Source: Helicobacter pylori_CU
GTDB lineage: Bacteria; Campylobacterota; Campylobacteria; Campylobacterales; Helicobacteraceae
Assembly: GCF_000259235.1 (NCBI RefSeq)
Contig: NC_017733.1
Coordinates: 62,001-126,000 of the forward strand
Reading direction: 5' to 3'
DNA: 64,000 nt
Positions 32,713 through 41,904 of this stretch are shown in pieces. Within the stretch, counting starts at the first letter, position 1. Each line of letters opens with the position of its first letter. Below the pieces are notes generated by a model. That model was given only the letters and a program-made list of their open reading frames with translations, made no database searches and was not told the DNA's origin. The position numbers and the translations under genes were made by a program.

Positions 32713-33426
32713 TTACATCTTAGAAATATCAATTTTAAAGGTGTGGATTTCATCTTCTAAAAAGACTTTAACCACCACCACGCCCGGGGTTTTAAGGTTT
32801 TTGGTATCCACTACCACAAACCCTCCCCTAGCCTTACCTTCAACATTAAGGGTATTGTTTTTAAGGTAATTGATCGCTAGGATTTTTAAAGCTTGGCGGC
32901 TTTCTTGCATGACTTCTTGCTCTTCTACATCATCCATCATCATCATGCCAAAGCCTGGCCCATACATGCCCATTCCCCCATACATCATGCCGTTATAAGC
33001 TAAAAAACTCCCTTGCCCGTAATAAAACATAGGCGGGGTGATCATATTGATATTATCAATAGGAGCGGTCGGCACGCTGATATTAAAACTTTGTAAAATA
33101 CCCTCAAAATCAAAACTGGATTTCATCACCTGTCTCAAGCTTAAGACCGGTAAATTCGTTTGGTTGATAGACACCGAAATGGCTTTACGGCTAAACACCA
33201 CAGGATTTCCCTCTATAACTTGCGCCGCTACATACAGCACTAAGGGGGATTCATTCAAACCTTTCAATTTGCTTTGAGCGATTTCTAGCTGGACTTTAGA
33301 TTTGGCTTGCGTGGAAGTCATCACTTGAATCCCATTATTATAAGATGTAACATGTTCAGGCGTGATCTTATAGCTCGCACAAGCGCTCATCAGTAAGGCT
33401 ATCGCTACTAAAACGATTCTTTTCAT
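32713..33426 (-). CDS. Lipoprotein with Gly/Met/Tyr-rich segment
   Basis: A 237-residue predicted lipoprotein (HP0097 by position) of unknown function. ATG 33426, behind AAGGGA, gives a classic signal MKRIVLVAIALLMSAC with the lipid Cys at 16; the longer frame to 33441 is less likely. A central stretch (MMYGGMGMYGPGFGMMMMDD, residues 145-168) is rich in Gly, Met and Tyr. The C-terminus (GVVVVKVFLEDEIHTFKIDI) looks like a small beta domain. The Met/Tyr-rich style resembles the exported protein at 15336-17084. Confidence 0.75.
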   Translation of the reverse strand: MKRIVLVAIALLMSACASYKITPEHVTSYNNGIQVMTSTQAKSKVQLEIAQSKLKGLNESPLVLYVAAQVIEGNPVVFSRKAISVSINQTNLPVLSLRQVMKSSFDFEGILQSFNISVPTAPIDNINMITPPMFYYGQGSFLAYNGMMYGGMGMYGPGFGMMMMDDVEEQEVMQESRQALKILAINYLKNNTLNVEGKARGGFVVVDTKNLKTPGVVVVKVFLEDEIHTFKIDISKM

Positions 33427-33532
33427 CAAAATCCCTTTCATTCAAAGTTTAATCTTCGTTTAGAATTTCCTTATTATAGTGTAGTTTGACTTAAAATTGA
33501 GATTTTATTAGGAATAAGGGCTTAAAAAAGAT

Positions 33533-34987
33533 TTAATGTAGGCTTTCTAACCACAAAAGAATAGAAGATTTGATCTCATTGAGTTTTAAAACTTCTTGGT
33601 GCTTGATCCCTCTTTCAAATAAATCATCAAGGCGCTGGCTATCTGGGGTATTGTAGCTGTTTTTAAGCGTTTCTAGGGCGGTTTTATCGTCTTTTTTTTG
33701 CTCATTCAGGGCTAAAAGGGTGGTGCTAGGGAATTTTTCATAAGAAGCGGTGGCGGAAACAAGGGTTTTTTCGTGGGTTTTCAAGCTGGCGTTTAAAGCG
33801 GTGGCGGTGTGGGGGTCAATCAGGTATTGGTGCTCTGCATAAACTTCTTGAATGGTTTTCAAACAGGCTTCATCTGAGCAGCTCGCACAAGAAAAATGCT
33901 CCTGTAAAAGGGCTAATTCTTTAGGCTTTAAGGCGTAAAATTTCTCTTCTTCTAAAGCTTGCATCAATTCTAGCGTGCGTTCAAACCCAAAAAGGCTAAA
34001 AAGCGCCCTTTCCACGTTAGAGCTTTTTAAAATATCCATAGCCGGCGAGTAAGTTTGCTTTAAAGAGCGGTGGGTTAAATCGTAACGGCCTGTCTCTATA
34101 AACTCCCTTAAAACATCATTGCTGTTGGTTACGACCTTGATTTTAGCGATATTCAAGCCCATTTTTTGAGCGTAAAACGCCCCTAAAGCGTTCCCAAAAT
34201 TACCGCTGGGTATGGCTAGGGTGATTTTTTCTTTAGAATTGATCGCGCCTTTTTTATACAATTCTAAAAAGCCCCAAATATGATAGACGATTTGAAAAGC
34301 GATGCGCCCAAAATTCACGGAATTAGCCACGCTTAATTTCAATTGGTGCGTTTTTAGGGCTTCGTTAAAATCATCGTCTTTTAAAAGGTTTTTGAGCGCG
34401 TTTTGCGCATCATCAAAATCCCCACTCACCCCAAAGACCTTTAAATTGCTAGCGCTTTGGGTAACCATTTGGAGTTTTTGGACTAAACTTGTGCCGTCTT
34501 TGGGGTATAAACACACCACAAAAACATTAGGCATGCCCGCCAGACTTTCTAAAGTCGCAGGGCCGGTATCCCCGCTTGTAGAAACGAGCATTAAATACTT
34601 TTCATTTTTCCCTACCGCTAGGTTAGAAAACAAGCTCGCTAAAGGCTGTAACGCCATGTCTTTAAACGCCAAACTAGGCCCATGGTAGAGCTCTTGGACA
34701 AAAAGCCTTTCATTGAGCGCAAAAATAGGGGCTGGGTTTTTAGGGTTATCAAAATTTTCATAGCGTTTTAAAGCGTCTGTCAATAAACCCTTAGGAATCT
34801 CTAAACCCAACCGCTCAAACACGCATTCTACCAGCTCGTTATAGCTCAGATTCAAACAATCTTGCCATTCTAGCGTTTCAAAACGCTCTAAAGTGTAAAG
34901 CCCGCCTTTGGGGGCGTTGGGGTTTAATATTGCTTCAATAAAATCAATCTTTTTTTCTTTCAAAGAGCGCGTGGGGACAAAAGGCAT
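33533..34987 (-). CDS. thrC: Threonine synthase
   Basis: A PLP enzyme that converts phosphohomoserine to threonine. The 484-residue protein has the PLP-lysine motif YHGPSLAFKDMALQPL near residue 110, the VSTSGDTGPATLESLAG phosphate loop, and the IPSGNFGNALGAFYA glycine-rich region near 260, all in the order of the long (class II, microbial) threonine synthases. Its closest upstream neighbour, tlpA, is divergent. Confidence 0.97.
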   Translation of the reverse strand: MPFVPTRSLKEKKIDFIEAILNPNAPKGGLYTLERFETLEWQDCLNLSYNELVECVFERLGLEIPKGLLTDALKRYENFDNPKNPAPIFALNERLFVQELYHGPSLAFKDMALQPLASLFSNLAVGKNEKYLMLVSTSGDTGPATLESLAGMPNVFVVCLYPKDGTSLVQKLQMVTQSASNLKVFGVSGDFDDAQNALKNLLKDDDFNEALKTHQLKLSVANSVNFGRIAFQIVYHIWGFLELYKKGAINSKEKITLAIPSGNFGNALGAFYAQKMGLNIAKIKVVTNSNDVLREFIETGRYDLTHRSLKQTYSPAMDILKSSNVERALFSLFGFERTLELMQALEEEKFYALKPKELALLQEHFSCASCSDEACLKTIQEVYAEHQYLIDPHTATALNASLKTHEKTLVSATASYEKFPSTTLLALNEQKKDDKTALETLKNSYNTPDSQRLDDLFERGIKHQEVLKLNEIKSSILLWLESLH

Positions 34988-35187
34988 GATAATTCCTTTT
35001 TATATTTGGATAATTTCAAGTCGTAGCATACCCTAAAAGAGCGAATGCAACCTTAAAATGGTTTTTAATGAGAATGATTGATCGCCTTTTAATCCAGTTT
35101 AATTTTGGATTTATGCTTATAATACTACAATGCGGTTTAAAATTTTGTCGCAAATGGGCAAAAAATTCATCATAGTAAGGTTGTGTT

Positions 35188-37215
35188 TTGTCTAAAGGTT
35201 TGAGTATCGGTAATAAAATCATATTGTGGGTGGCGTTGATTGTGATCGTGTGCGTGAGCATTTTAGGGGTGTCCTTGAACAGCAGGGTGAAAGAGATTTT
35301 AAAAGAAAACACCTTGCGTTCTATGCAAGATAGTTTGCATTTTAAGGTTAAGGAAGTGCAAGGGGTTTTGGAAAACACCTATACGAGCATGGGCATTGTC
35401 AAAGAAATGCTCCCTAAAGACACCAAAAGAGAAATCAAAATCCAATTGTTAAAAAACTTCATTTTAGCCAATTCGCATGTCGCTGGGGTGAGCATGTTTT
35501 TTAAAAACAGAGAAGATTTAAGATTAACGCTTTTAAGGGATAACAATACGATTAAGCTAGTGGAAAACCCGTCATTAGGGAATAACCCTTTAGCGCAAAA
35601 AGCGATGAAAAATAAAGAAATTTCTAAAAGCTTGCCTTATTATAGGAAAATGCCTAATGGGGCGGAAGTTTATGGGGTTGATATTCTTTTACCTTTATTG
35701 AATGAGAACGCTCAAGAGGTTGTAGGGGCTTTGATGGTTTTTATTTCCATTGACAGCTTCAGTAATGAAATCACTAAAAACAGGAGCGATTTATTTTTAA
35801 TTGGCGTTAAAGGTAAAGTGCTTTTGAGCGCGAATAAGAGTTTGCAAGACAAATCTATCGCCGAAATTTATAAGAGCGTGCCTAAAACCACTAATGAAGT
35901 GATGGCTATTTTAGAAAACGGCTCTAAAGCGACTTTAGAATACTTGGATCCCTTCAGCCATAAGGAAAATTTCTTAGCCGTTGAAACCTTTAAAATGCTA
36001 GGCAAAACAGAAAGTAAAGACAATCTTAATTGGATGATCGCTTTAATCATTGAAAAAGACAAGGTCTATGAGCAAGTGGGATCGGTGCGTTTTGTGGTAA
36101 TTATAGCGAGCGCGATCATGGTGTTAGCCTTGATTATAGCGATCACCCTCTTAATGCGAGCGATTGTAAGCAGTCGTTTGGAAGTCGTTTCTAGCACCTT
36201 GTCTCATTTCTTTAAATTATTGAACAATCAAGCCCATTCCAGCGATATTAAATTGATTGAAGCGAAATCCAATGACGAATTAGGGCGCATGCAAACAGCG
36301 ATCAATAAAAATATCTTGCAAACCCAAAAAACCATGCAAGAAGACAGGCAAGCCGTCCAAGACACCATTAAAGTGGTTTCAGACGTGAAAGCAGGGAATT
36401 TTGCGGTGCGCATCACGGCTGATCCCGCAAGCCCTGATTTGAAAGAATTGAGAGACGCGCTAAACGGGATCATGGATTATTTGCAAGAAAGCGTAGGGAC
36501 TCACATGCCAAGCATTTTCAAAATCTTTGAAAGCTATTCTGGTTTGGATTTTAGAGGCCGGATCCAAAACGCTTCGGGTAGGGTGGAATTGGTTACTAAC
36601 GCTTTAGGGCAAGAAATCCAAAAAATGCTAGAAACTTCATCTAATTTTGCCAAAGATTTAGCGAACGATAGTGCGAATTTAAAGGAATGCGTGCAAAATT
36701 TAGAAAAGGCTTCAAACTCCCAACACAAAAGCTTGATGGAAACTTCCAAAACGATAGAAAATATCACCACTTCCATTCAAGGCGTGAGCTCTCAAAGTGA
36801 AGCCATGATTGAACAAGGGCAAGACATTAAAAGCATTGTAGAAATCATTAGAGACATCGCTGATCAAACGAATTTATTAGCCCTAAATGCTGCTATTGAA
36901 GCCGCAAGGGCCGGCGAGCATGGCAGAGGCTTTGCGGTGGTGGCTGATGAAGTTAGGAAGCTCGCTGAAAGGACGCAAAAATCGCTCAGCGAAATTGAAG
37001 CCAATATCAATATTTTAGTTCAAAGCATTTCAGACACGAGCGAGAGCATTAAAAACCAGGTTAAAGAAGTAGAAGAGATCAACGCTTCTATTGAAGCCTT
37101 AAGATCGGTTACTGAGGGCAATCTAAAAATCGCTAGCGATTCTTTAGAAATCAGTCAAGAAATTGACAAAGTCTCTAACGATATTTTAGAAGATGTGAAT
37201 AAAAAGCAGTTTTAA
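35188..37215 (+). CDS. tlpA: Methyl-accepting chemotaxis protein TlpA
   Basis: A 675-residue chemoreceptor starting at TTG 35188, 7 nt after TAAGG. Order: membrane span (residues 8-28, IILWVALIVIVCVSILGVSL), double-Cache periplasmic sensor (with LPYYRKMPNGAEVYGVDILL), second span (about 298-320), HAMP-like and cytoplasmic hairpin with DQTNLLALNAAIEAARAGEH, ending DILEDVNKKQF. TlpA is reported to respond to arginine and bicarbonate. Its signalling half is nearly the same as TlpC's. The stop overlaps the queH start by one base (TAATG). Confidence 0.94.
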   Translation: MSKGLSIGNKIILWVALIVIVCVSILGVSLNSRVKEILKENTLRSMQDSLHFKVKEVQGVLENTYTSMGIVKEMLPKDTKREIKIQLLKNFILANSHVAGVSMFFKNREDLRLTLLRDNNTIKLVENPSLGNNPLAQKAMKNKEISKSLPYYRKMPNGAEVYGVDILLPLLNENAQEVVGALMVFISIDSFSNEITKNRSDLFLIGVKGKVLLSANKSLQDKSIAEIYKSVPKTTNEVMAILENGSKATLEYLDPFSHKENFLAVETFKMLGKTESKDNLNWMIALIIEKDKVYEQVGSVRFVVIIASAIMVLALIIAITLLMRAIVSSRLEVVSSTLSHFFKLLNNQAHSSDIKLIEAKSNDELGRMQTAINKNILQTQKTMQEDRQAVQDTIKVVSDVKAGNFAVRITADPASPDLKELRDALNGIMDYLQESVGTHMPSIFKIFESYSGLDFRGRIQNASGRVELVTNALGQEIQKMLETSSNFAKDLANDSANLKECVQNLEKASNSQHKSLMETSKTIENITTSIQGVSSQSEAMIEQGQDIKSIVEIIRDIADQTNLLALNAAIEAARAGEHGRGFAVVADEVRKLAERTQKSLSEIEANINILVQSISDTSESIKNQVKEVEEINASIEALRSVTEGNLKIASDSLEISQEIDKVSNDILEDVNKKQF

Positions 37216-38321
37216 TGCTCATTCATATTTGTTGCTCAGTGGATAACCTTTATTTTTTAAAAAAGGCTAAAGAGGCTTTTGCGGGTGAAAAAATTGTAGG
37301 GTTTTTTTATAACCCCAATATCCACCCTTATAGCGAATACTTGTTGCGTTTAGAAGACGTGAAACGCACTTGCGAGATGCTAGGAATTGAATTGCTTGAA
37401 GGCGATTATGAATTAGAAAAATTTTTAGATAAAGCTAAGGGTAAGGAATTGTTAGGGGAAAAAAGCGAGCGCTGTTTTGAGTGCTTTGACTTACGCTTAG
37501 AAGCGAGCGCGTTGAAAGCCTTTGAATTAGGGGAAGAAAAATTCACCACCACCTTACTCACAAGCCCTAAAAAAGACCCTAACCAGCTCATCGCTAAGGG
37601 GCAACACATCGCGCAAAGGCACAATTTGGAATTTGTTGTGTTTAGAAACGATAATTTTGAACATTTTAAGAGCGAGTTGGATTTAAACTTGCAAGCTTTA
37701 GCGAGAGAAAACGAGCTTTATCGGCAAAATTATTGCGGTTGTCAATTCGCTTTAAAAATCCAAAAAGAATCCCAAAATAGAAGCCCCTTTGAGCTTTACT
37801 CGCCTTTAAAACGCCAGATTTTACCCGCAAGCGTTGAAGAAAGAACGCAAGTTTTTAGAGCGTTGGAAGCGGCTAAAAAGAATGGCAATAAGCCTTTTTT
37901 AGCCCAAAAAACGATCGCAACTTACCGCTTATTGAATGGGGGCGTGTGGCTTTCTAAAAATTCAAACCCTTTGAATTGTTGCATTTTAGCGCGCTCTAAA
38001 AGTAAGGCTAAAGTTAGGATCAACGATTTAAGGTGGGTTTTTTCTCAGCGTTTGAGCGCGCTAGTGGGTTATAGCCAAAGAGATGAAACCTTGTTTTTAA
38101 CTTTAGAAGGCCTTAACACCCTTATGGCAAAAAACTACGATACTTTAAAAGAGTTAAACCTTAACCCCTTAAATTATGAAGAAGAGTTGTCTTTAAGGGC
38201 GTTAGTGAGCGGGAGCGAGAGCGTTAACCCTATTATCGTGCTAGAAGAACGCATAGAAAAAACCCTTTTTGTAGAAATTAAAAGTATTTTTCAAGAAGAA
38301 AAGGTGTTTTATTTGCTGTAA
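37215..38321 (+). CDS. queH: Epoxyqueuosine reductase QueH
   Basis: A 368-residue protein whose first 180 residues match QueH (DUF208), the non-orthologous enzyme that reduces epoxyqueuosine to queuosine in tRNA. The Cys clusters are visible: HICCSVDN at 4-11, RCFECFDLRLEASA near 92, and NYCGCQFA near 175, which would hold Fe-S and a second metal. The C-terminal 180 residues (from about RSPFELYSPLKRQILP) are a Helicobacter/Campylobacter-type extension I do not recognise. It is translationally coupled to tlpA; no functional link is evident. Confidence 0.82.
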   Translation: MLIHICCSVDNLYFLKKAKEAFAGEKIVGFFYNPNIHPYSEYLLRLEDVKRTCEMLGIELLEGDYELEKFLDKAKGKELLGEKSERCFECFDLRLEASALKAFELGEEKFTTTLLTSPKKDPNQLIAKGQHIAQRHNLEFVVFRNDNFEHFKSELDLNLQALARENELYRQNYCGCQFALKIQKESQNRSPFELYSPLKRQILPASVEERTQVFRALEAAKKNGNKPFLAQKTIATYRLLNGGVWLSKNSNPLNCCILARSKSKAKVRINDLRWVFSQRLSALVGYSQRDETLFLTLEGLNTLMAKNYDTLKELNLNPLNYEEELSLRALVSGSESVNPIIVLEERIEKTLFVEIKSIFQEEKVFYLL

Positions 38322-38439
38322 GCTAAATTTTAAAATATAGCGTTGTGTGTGAGTGGGGATTATAGCAAAAACATGCAAGTAATTTAAAGTTAATTTAAGA
38401 TAATTAGGCACAATAGCCGTAAAAAGTTTAAGGCTGTAT

Positions 38440-39201
38440 TTGAAAACTCTATTTAGTGTTTATCTCTTTTTATTGTTGAATCCACTCTTTTTAGAAGCTA
38501 AAGAAATCACTTGGTCTCAATTCTTGGAAAATTTTAAAAACAAGAATGAAGACGACAAACCTAAACCCCTAATTATTGAAAAAAACAATGAAAAACAGAA
38601 AATCCTAGACAAAAACCAACAAATCTTAAAAAGGGCTTTGGAAAAAAGCCTTAAATTTTTCTTTATTTTTGGATACAACTATTCGCAAGCCACTTTTTCA
38701 ACTTCTAACCAAACCTTGACTCTTGTAGCTAATAGCATAGGGTTTAACACCGCTACGGGCTTGGAGCATTTTTTAAGAAACCACCCTAAAGTCGGTTTTA
38801 GAATCTTTAGCGTCTATAACTATTTCCATTCTGTTTCGCTCTCTCAGCCCCAAATCCTAATGGTGCAAAATTACGGAGGCGCGTTAGATTTTTCTTGGAT
38901 TTTTGTAGATAAAAATATTTATCGTTTTAGGAGTTATTTAGGGATTGCTTTAGAACAAGGGGTGTTGTTAGTGGATACGATTAAACCAAGTGCTATCACA
39001 ACGATTATCCCAAGAACCAAAAAAACCTTTTTCCAAGCCCCTTTGCGTTTTGGTTTTATCGTGGATTTTATCGGCTATTTGTCCCTGCAATTAGGGATTG
39101 AAATGCCCTTAGTGAGGAATGTTTTTTACACCTACAATAACCATCAAGAAAGATTCAAACCACGATTTAACGCTAATCTTTCTTTAATCGTTTCGTTTTA
39201 G
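38440..39201 (+). CDS. Hor-like outer membrane protein
   Basis: A 253-residue protein starting at TTG 38440, 6 nt after AAGG. Signal peptide MKTLFSVYLFLLLNPLFLEA. A charged Lys/Asn/Glu stretch (residues 30-70) is followed by a barrel. The C-terminal 70 residues follow the pattern of HorA and other Hop-related proteins: FFQAPLRFGF, then LQLGIEMPLVRNVFY, then a basic loop and LSLIVSF with terminal Phe. It is usually annotated as hypothetical (HP0101 by position). It overlaps the convergent glycosyltransferase gene by 29 bp. Confidence 0.75.
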   Translation: MKTLFSVYLFLLLNPLFLEAKEITWSQFLENFKNKNEDDKPKPLIIEKNNEKQKILDKNQQILKRALEKSLKFFFIFGYNYSQATFSTSNQTLTLVANSIGFNTATGLEHFLRNHPKVGFRIFSVYNYFHSVSLSQPQILMVQNYGGALDFSWIFVDKNIYRFRSYLGIALEQGVLLVDTIKPSAITTIIPRTKKTFFQAPLRFGFIVDFIGYLSLQLGIEMPLVRNVFYTYNNHQERFKPRFNANLSLIVSF

Positions 39202-39964
39202 TCCCCCCTTTCCCCCTTTTCAATAAGCCCATGATTTTCCTAGGGTATTTTAAAAGCATGGAAAAAACATTCGCTTGAATGCCGTTTTCTTGGCATGCTC
39301 TCAAATTTTCTTTATTCCTTAATAAAAGGCTTTTAAACCCGCTTGCGCTAACCCCACCGGTGCGCATCACCACTAACACTTCTTTCAAATAAGAAAAGCT
39401 TATTTTTTGCACCACAAACAAGCGGATGATCATCTCAAAATCCGCTGAAATCTTATAATCGGTTTTGTATAAGCCGTAGCGTTCATAAATGGCTTTTTTG
39501 ACAAAAAGTGTGGGGTGCGCTGGCACTACGCCATAAAGCAAGGTTTTAGGGCTAAACTCCCCGCTCTCATAATAGCGCACCACTTTTTCTAAACAATCAG
39601 GTTTGACAAACACCAGATCCGCATACACGCTATCGCAATTTTTGTTTTCAAACTCATGCACCACTTTTTCTATTACAAACTCATCAGCATAAAAATCATC
39701 GCTATTCAATAAAGCGATAATATCCCCACTAGAACGCTTTATGCCCTTATTCATAGCGTCATAAATGCCCTTATCTTTTTCGCTCACCACACAAGCGATT
39801 TTGTCTCTATATTTTTGAATGATTTCTAAAGTGCTATCCGCACTAGATCCGTCTATAATGATGTATTCAATGTTTTTATAAGTTTGATGAAGCACGGAAA
39901 GAATGGTGTCTTCAATGGTCTTTTCGCTATTAAAACACGCCGTGATCACAGAAACTTTTAACAA
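39173..39964 (-). CDS. Family 2 glycosyltransferase
   Basis: A 263-residue GT-A enzyme. SVITACFNSEKTIEDTILSV at the start is the nucleotide-sugar binding strand. IDGSSADSTLE, YDAMNKGIKRSSGDIIALLN and NSDDFYADEF (the DxD-type metal motif) follow. VVPAHPTLFVKKA and SADFEMIIRLF are acceptor-side motifs. The gene at this position (HP0102) has been tied to assembly of the core lipopolysaccharide trisaccharide in H. pylori, from memory. It is 30 nt after tlpB on the same strand, and its 3' end overlaps an outer membrane protein gene. Confidence 0.88.
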   Translation of the reverse strand: MLKVSVITACFNSEKTIEDTILSVLHQTYKNIEYIIIDGSSADSTLEIIQKYRDKIACVVSEKDKGIYDAMNKGIKRSSGDIIALLNSDDFYADEFVIEKVVHEFENKNCDSVYADLVFVKPDCLEKVVRYYESGEFSPKTLLYGVVPAHPTLFVKKAIYERYGLYKTDYKISADFEMIIRLFVVQKISFSYLKEVLVVMRTGGVSASGFKSLLLRNKENLRACQENGIQANVFSMLLKYPRKIMGLLKRGKGGTKTKRLKKD

Positions 39965-39994
39965 TTCAACCCTTTTTTAATAAACTCCCCCTAA

Positions 39995-41689
39995 TTAAGT
40001 TTTAAATAAGTTCACTTGTTTGTCTAAATTCATGGTCGTTCCACTCACATGCGTAGCGATATTTAAAATATCTGAAGAATCCGCTAAAGTTTTAGAAGCC
40101 ACTTTTTCCACATCTGCAAAATCGCTTACCATAGCTTCAATTTGGTGTCCGGATTTGGCGTAATCGTCCATGCTTTGATTGCTGTCTCGCACGACTGAGC
40201 TTAAATTAGAACTCATTTTTTCGTAAGTTTCTTGCACGCTTTTACTCATATCGCTCAAGCGCTCCATTTTTTGCGAATTGAGATTCATTTGCGAACTCAC
40301 ATCATTGATTTCTTGGACAATCACCATGATAGTGGAATTGATTTCAGCTAAAGATTTTTGAGTGCGCCCGGCTAAATTCCTAACTTCATCAGCCACCACC
40401 GCAAAGCCTCTGCCATGCTCGCCGGCCCTTGCGGCTTCAATAGCAGCGTTTAGGGCTAAAAGATTCGTCTGATCGGCAATATCATTGATAATATCCAAAA
40501 TGGATTTGACATCATCAGCGTTACGGCTTAGCTGCTCCACTTTGCTAGAGAGCTCCTCTTCAGTGTGTGCGCTCTCTATGATTTGAGAAAATAAATCCCC
40601 AATCGCATCCTTGCTCTCTTTGACAAGCCCTTGCGTTTCAATCAAGCGCTTCCTTAACCCTTGAGACTGCTCTATGGAAGTATTCATCATGTTCGCTACA
40701 TCCGTGGCTTTATTTTTTACGGAATTTAGGGTGGTTGATGAATTTTTCATGCTCTTTTGGGTTTCTTGCACGATTTGGACTAATTTATCCATTGAAGTTT
40801 TATTGGAAGTGGAAATGCCTTTAATCTCTTCCATAATCAAGCGGGCGTTTTCCACAAACAAATTGATCCCACGACCCACTTGTGAGATTTCATCGTTGCG
40901 ATCACCCACATCAATTTTGGCTCTCAAATCCTTATCCCCATGGCTAAAAGCGTTGATTTTAAGGACCAGTTCATCAATGCGTTTCACGATCCTTAATTTA
41001 GCGTATATGAGCGTCAAAACCACTAACGCTATCGTCGCTGTCAGTATCCAAAGGAATAATTTCGTGGTGTTTTCATTAAAAACCTTATTCACGCCTTCTT
41101 TAATCGCTTTATTTTCGGTGTTAATGTCAGTGTAATAAGAAGTCGCTGCGATCACCATTTGAGACACCTCGTCATAATGCGAGTAGGCGAATTTTTTCTC
41201 CGGCACGCCTCCATCGTATTTAGGCATTTTATAATAAGTGTAGCCTCCCCCTTTTTTAGCCGCTTCCAAATACCCCCTAACGTAATACACCCCATCAACG
41301 CTCTGAGCGTCAAGCCCTGATTGGCCTACGGTTTTAGGATTGACCGGATCAAACAGCACTACCCCGTTTTTATCCACCACCACCAAAATCATGCCCTTAT
41401 CGTCGTTGATGCGTTTGAAATAATCTAGCGCCATTTTTCTTGCAGTGACATTGTCAAAATTTTTGTAATACTCATGAATGCCCTGTTCAAGAATTTTTGT
41501 CATGTAAGCGAGCGTTTTTTCACGCTTTTTGTATTGCCCGGTTTCTAAATGCTCCATGAGTTGCGCTAACACATCTTTTTGTATAACCTTTACAAAACCA
41601 ATAAAAAGCCCCCCTAAACCCAAAAGAGCGGCTAGCACGACAAACATAATACGAGTCCCTAGCGAAGCAAATACTGAAGCAAACATCAT
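39995..41689 (-). CDS. tlpB: Methyl-accepting chemotaxis protein TlpB
   Basis: A 564-residue chemoreceptor that mediates responses to acid and autoinducer-2 and binds urea in its periplasmic domain. Order: first span (residues 10-32), single PAS/Cache-like sensor (about 35-205, with VVVDKNGVVLFDPVNPKTVG), second span near 210-232, HAMP (IDELVLKINAFSHGDKDLRA), and the hairpin with DQTNLLALNAAIEAARAGEH. The ATG follows AGGAG. About 60-75 nt upstream lies a 14-nt G-tract that is known to be a target of the small RNA RepG. Confidence 0.95.
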   Translation of the reverse strand: MMFASVFASLGTRIMFVVLAALLGLGGLFIGFVKVIQKDVLAQLMEHLETGQYKKREKTLAYMTKILEQGIHEYYKNFDNVTARKMALDYFKRINDDKGMILVVVDKNGVVLFDPVNPKTVGQSGLDAQSVDGVYYVRGYLEAAKKGGGYTYYKMPKYDGGVPEKKFAYSHYDEVSQMVIAATSYYTDINTENKAIKEGVNKVFNENTTKLFLWILTATIALVVLTLIYAKLRIVKRIDELVLKINAFSHGDKDLRAKIDVGDRNDEISQVGRGINLFVENARLIMEEIKGISTSNKTSMDKLVQIVQETQKSMKNSSTTLNSVKNKATDVANMMNTSIEQSQGLRKRLIETQGLVKESKDAIGDLFSQIIESAHTEEELSSKVEQLSRNADDVKSILDIINDIADQTNLLALNAAIEAARAGEHGRGFAVVADEVRNLAGRTQKSLAEINSTIMVIVQEINDVSSQMNLNSQKMERLSDMSKSVQETYEKMSSNLSSVVRDSNQSMDDYAKSGHQIEAMVSDFADVEKVASKTLADSSDILNIATHVSGTTMNLDKQVNLFKT

Positions 41690-41750
41690 TTATCTCCTAT
41701 CAATCATTTTTAAGTCAAACCCTAATTTGAGAGTTCAGCCTCCAAATGCA

Positions 41751-41764
41751 CCCCCCCCCCCCCC
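41751..41764 (-). promoter_or_regulatory. Variable G14 tract in the tlpB leader (RepG small RNA target)
   Basis: Fourteen C on the plus strand, read as G14 in the tlpB mRNA leader about 62 nt before the ATG. In H. pylori the C/U-rich loop of the small RNA RepG pairs with this tract, and tract length tunes tlpB and linked HP0102 expression gradually. Its position and orientation match that report. Confidence 0.85.
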
Positions 41765-41904
41765 GAAAAATGAGTGGCGCAAAACAAGATTAAAAATCCG
41801 GTTGTTTGAAAACCGCTGAAAAAAGCGAAAAGCCAACAATCTAGGATTATAGAACATTCCTTTTTAAGTTAGGCTTAAAGAATAAATAATAAAAATAAAA
41901 AATC

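Noticed and set aside
35016..35378. 120-codon minus-strand frame between thrC and tlpA
   Set aside because: It overlaps the tlpA start antisense, lacks a ribosome site and has no protein-like features.
40674..41135. 153-codon plus-strand frame in tlpB
   Set aside because: Antisense to a clear chemoreceptor gene; no ribosome site or motif.
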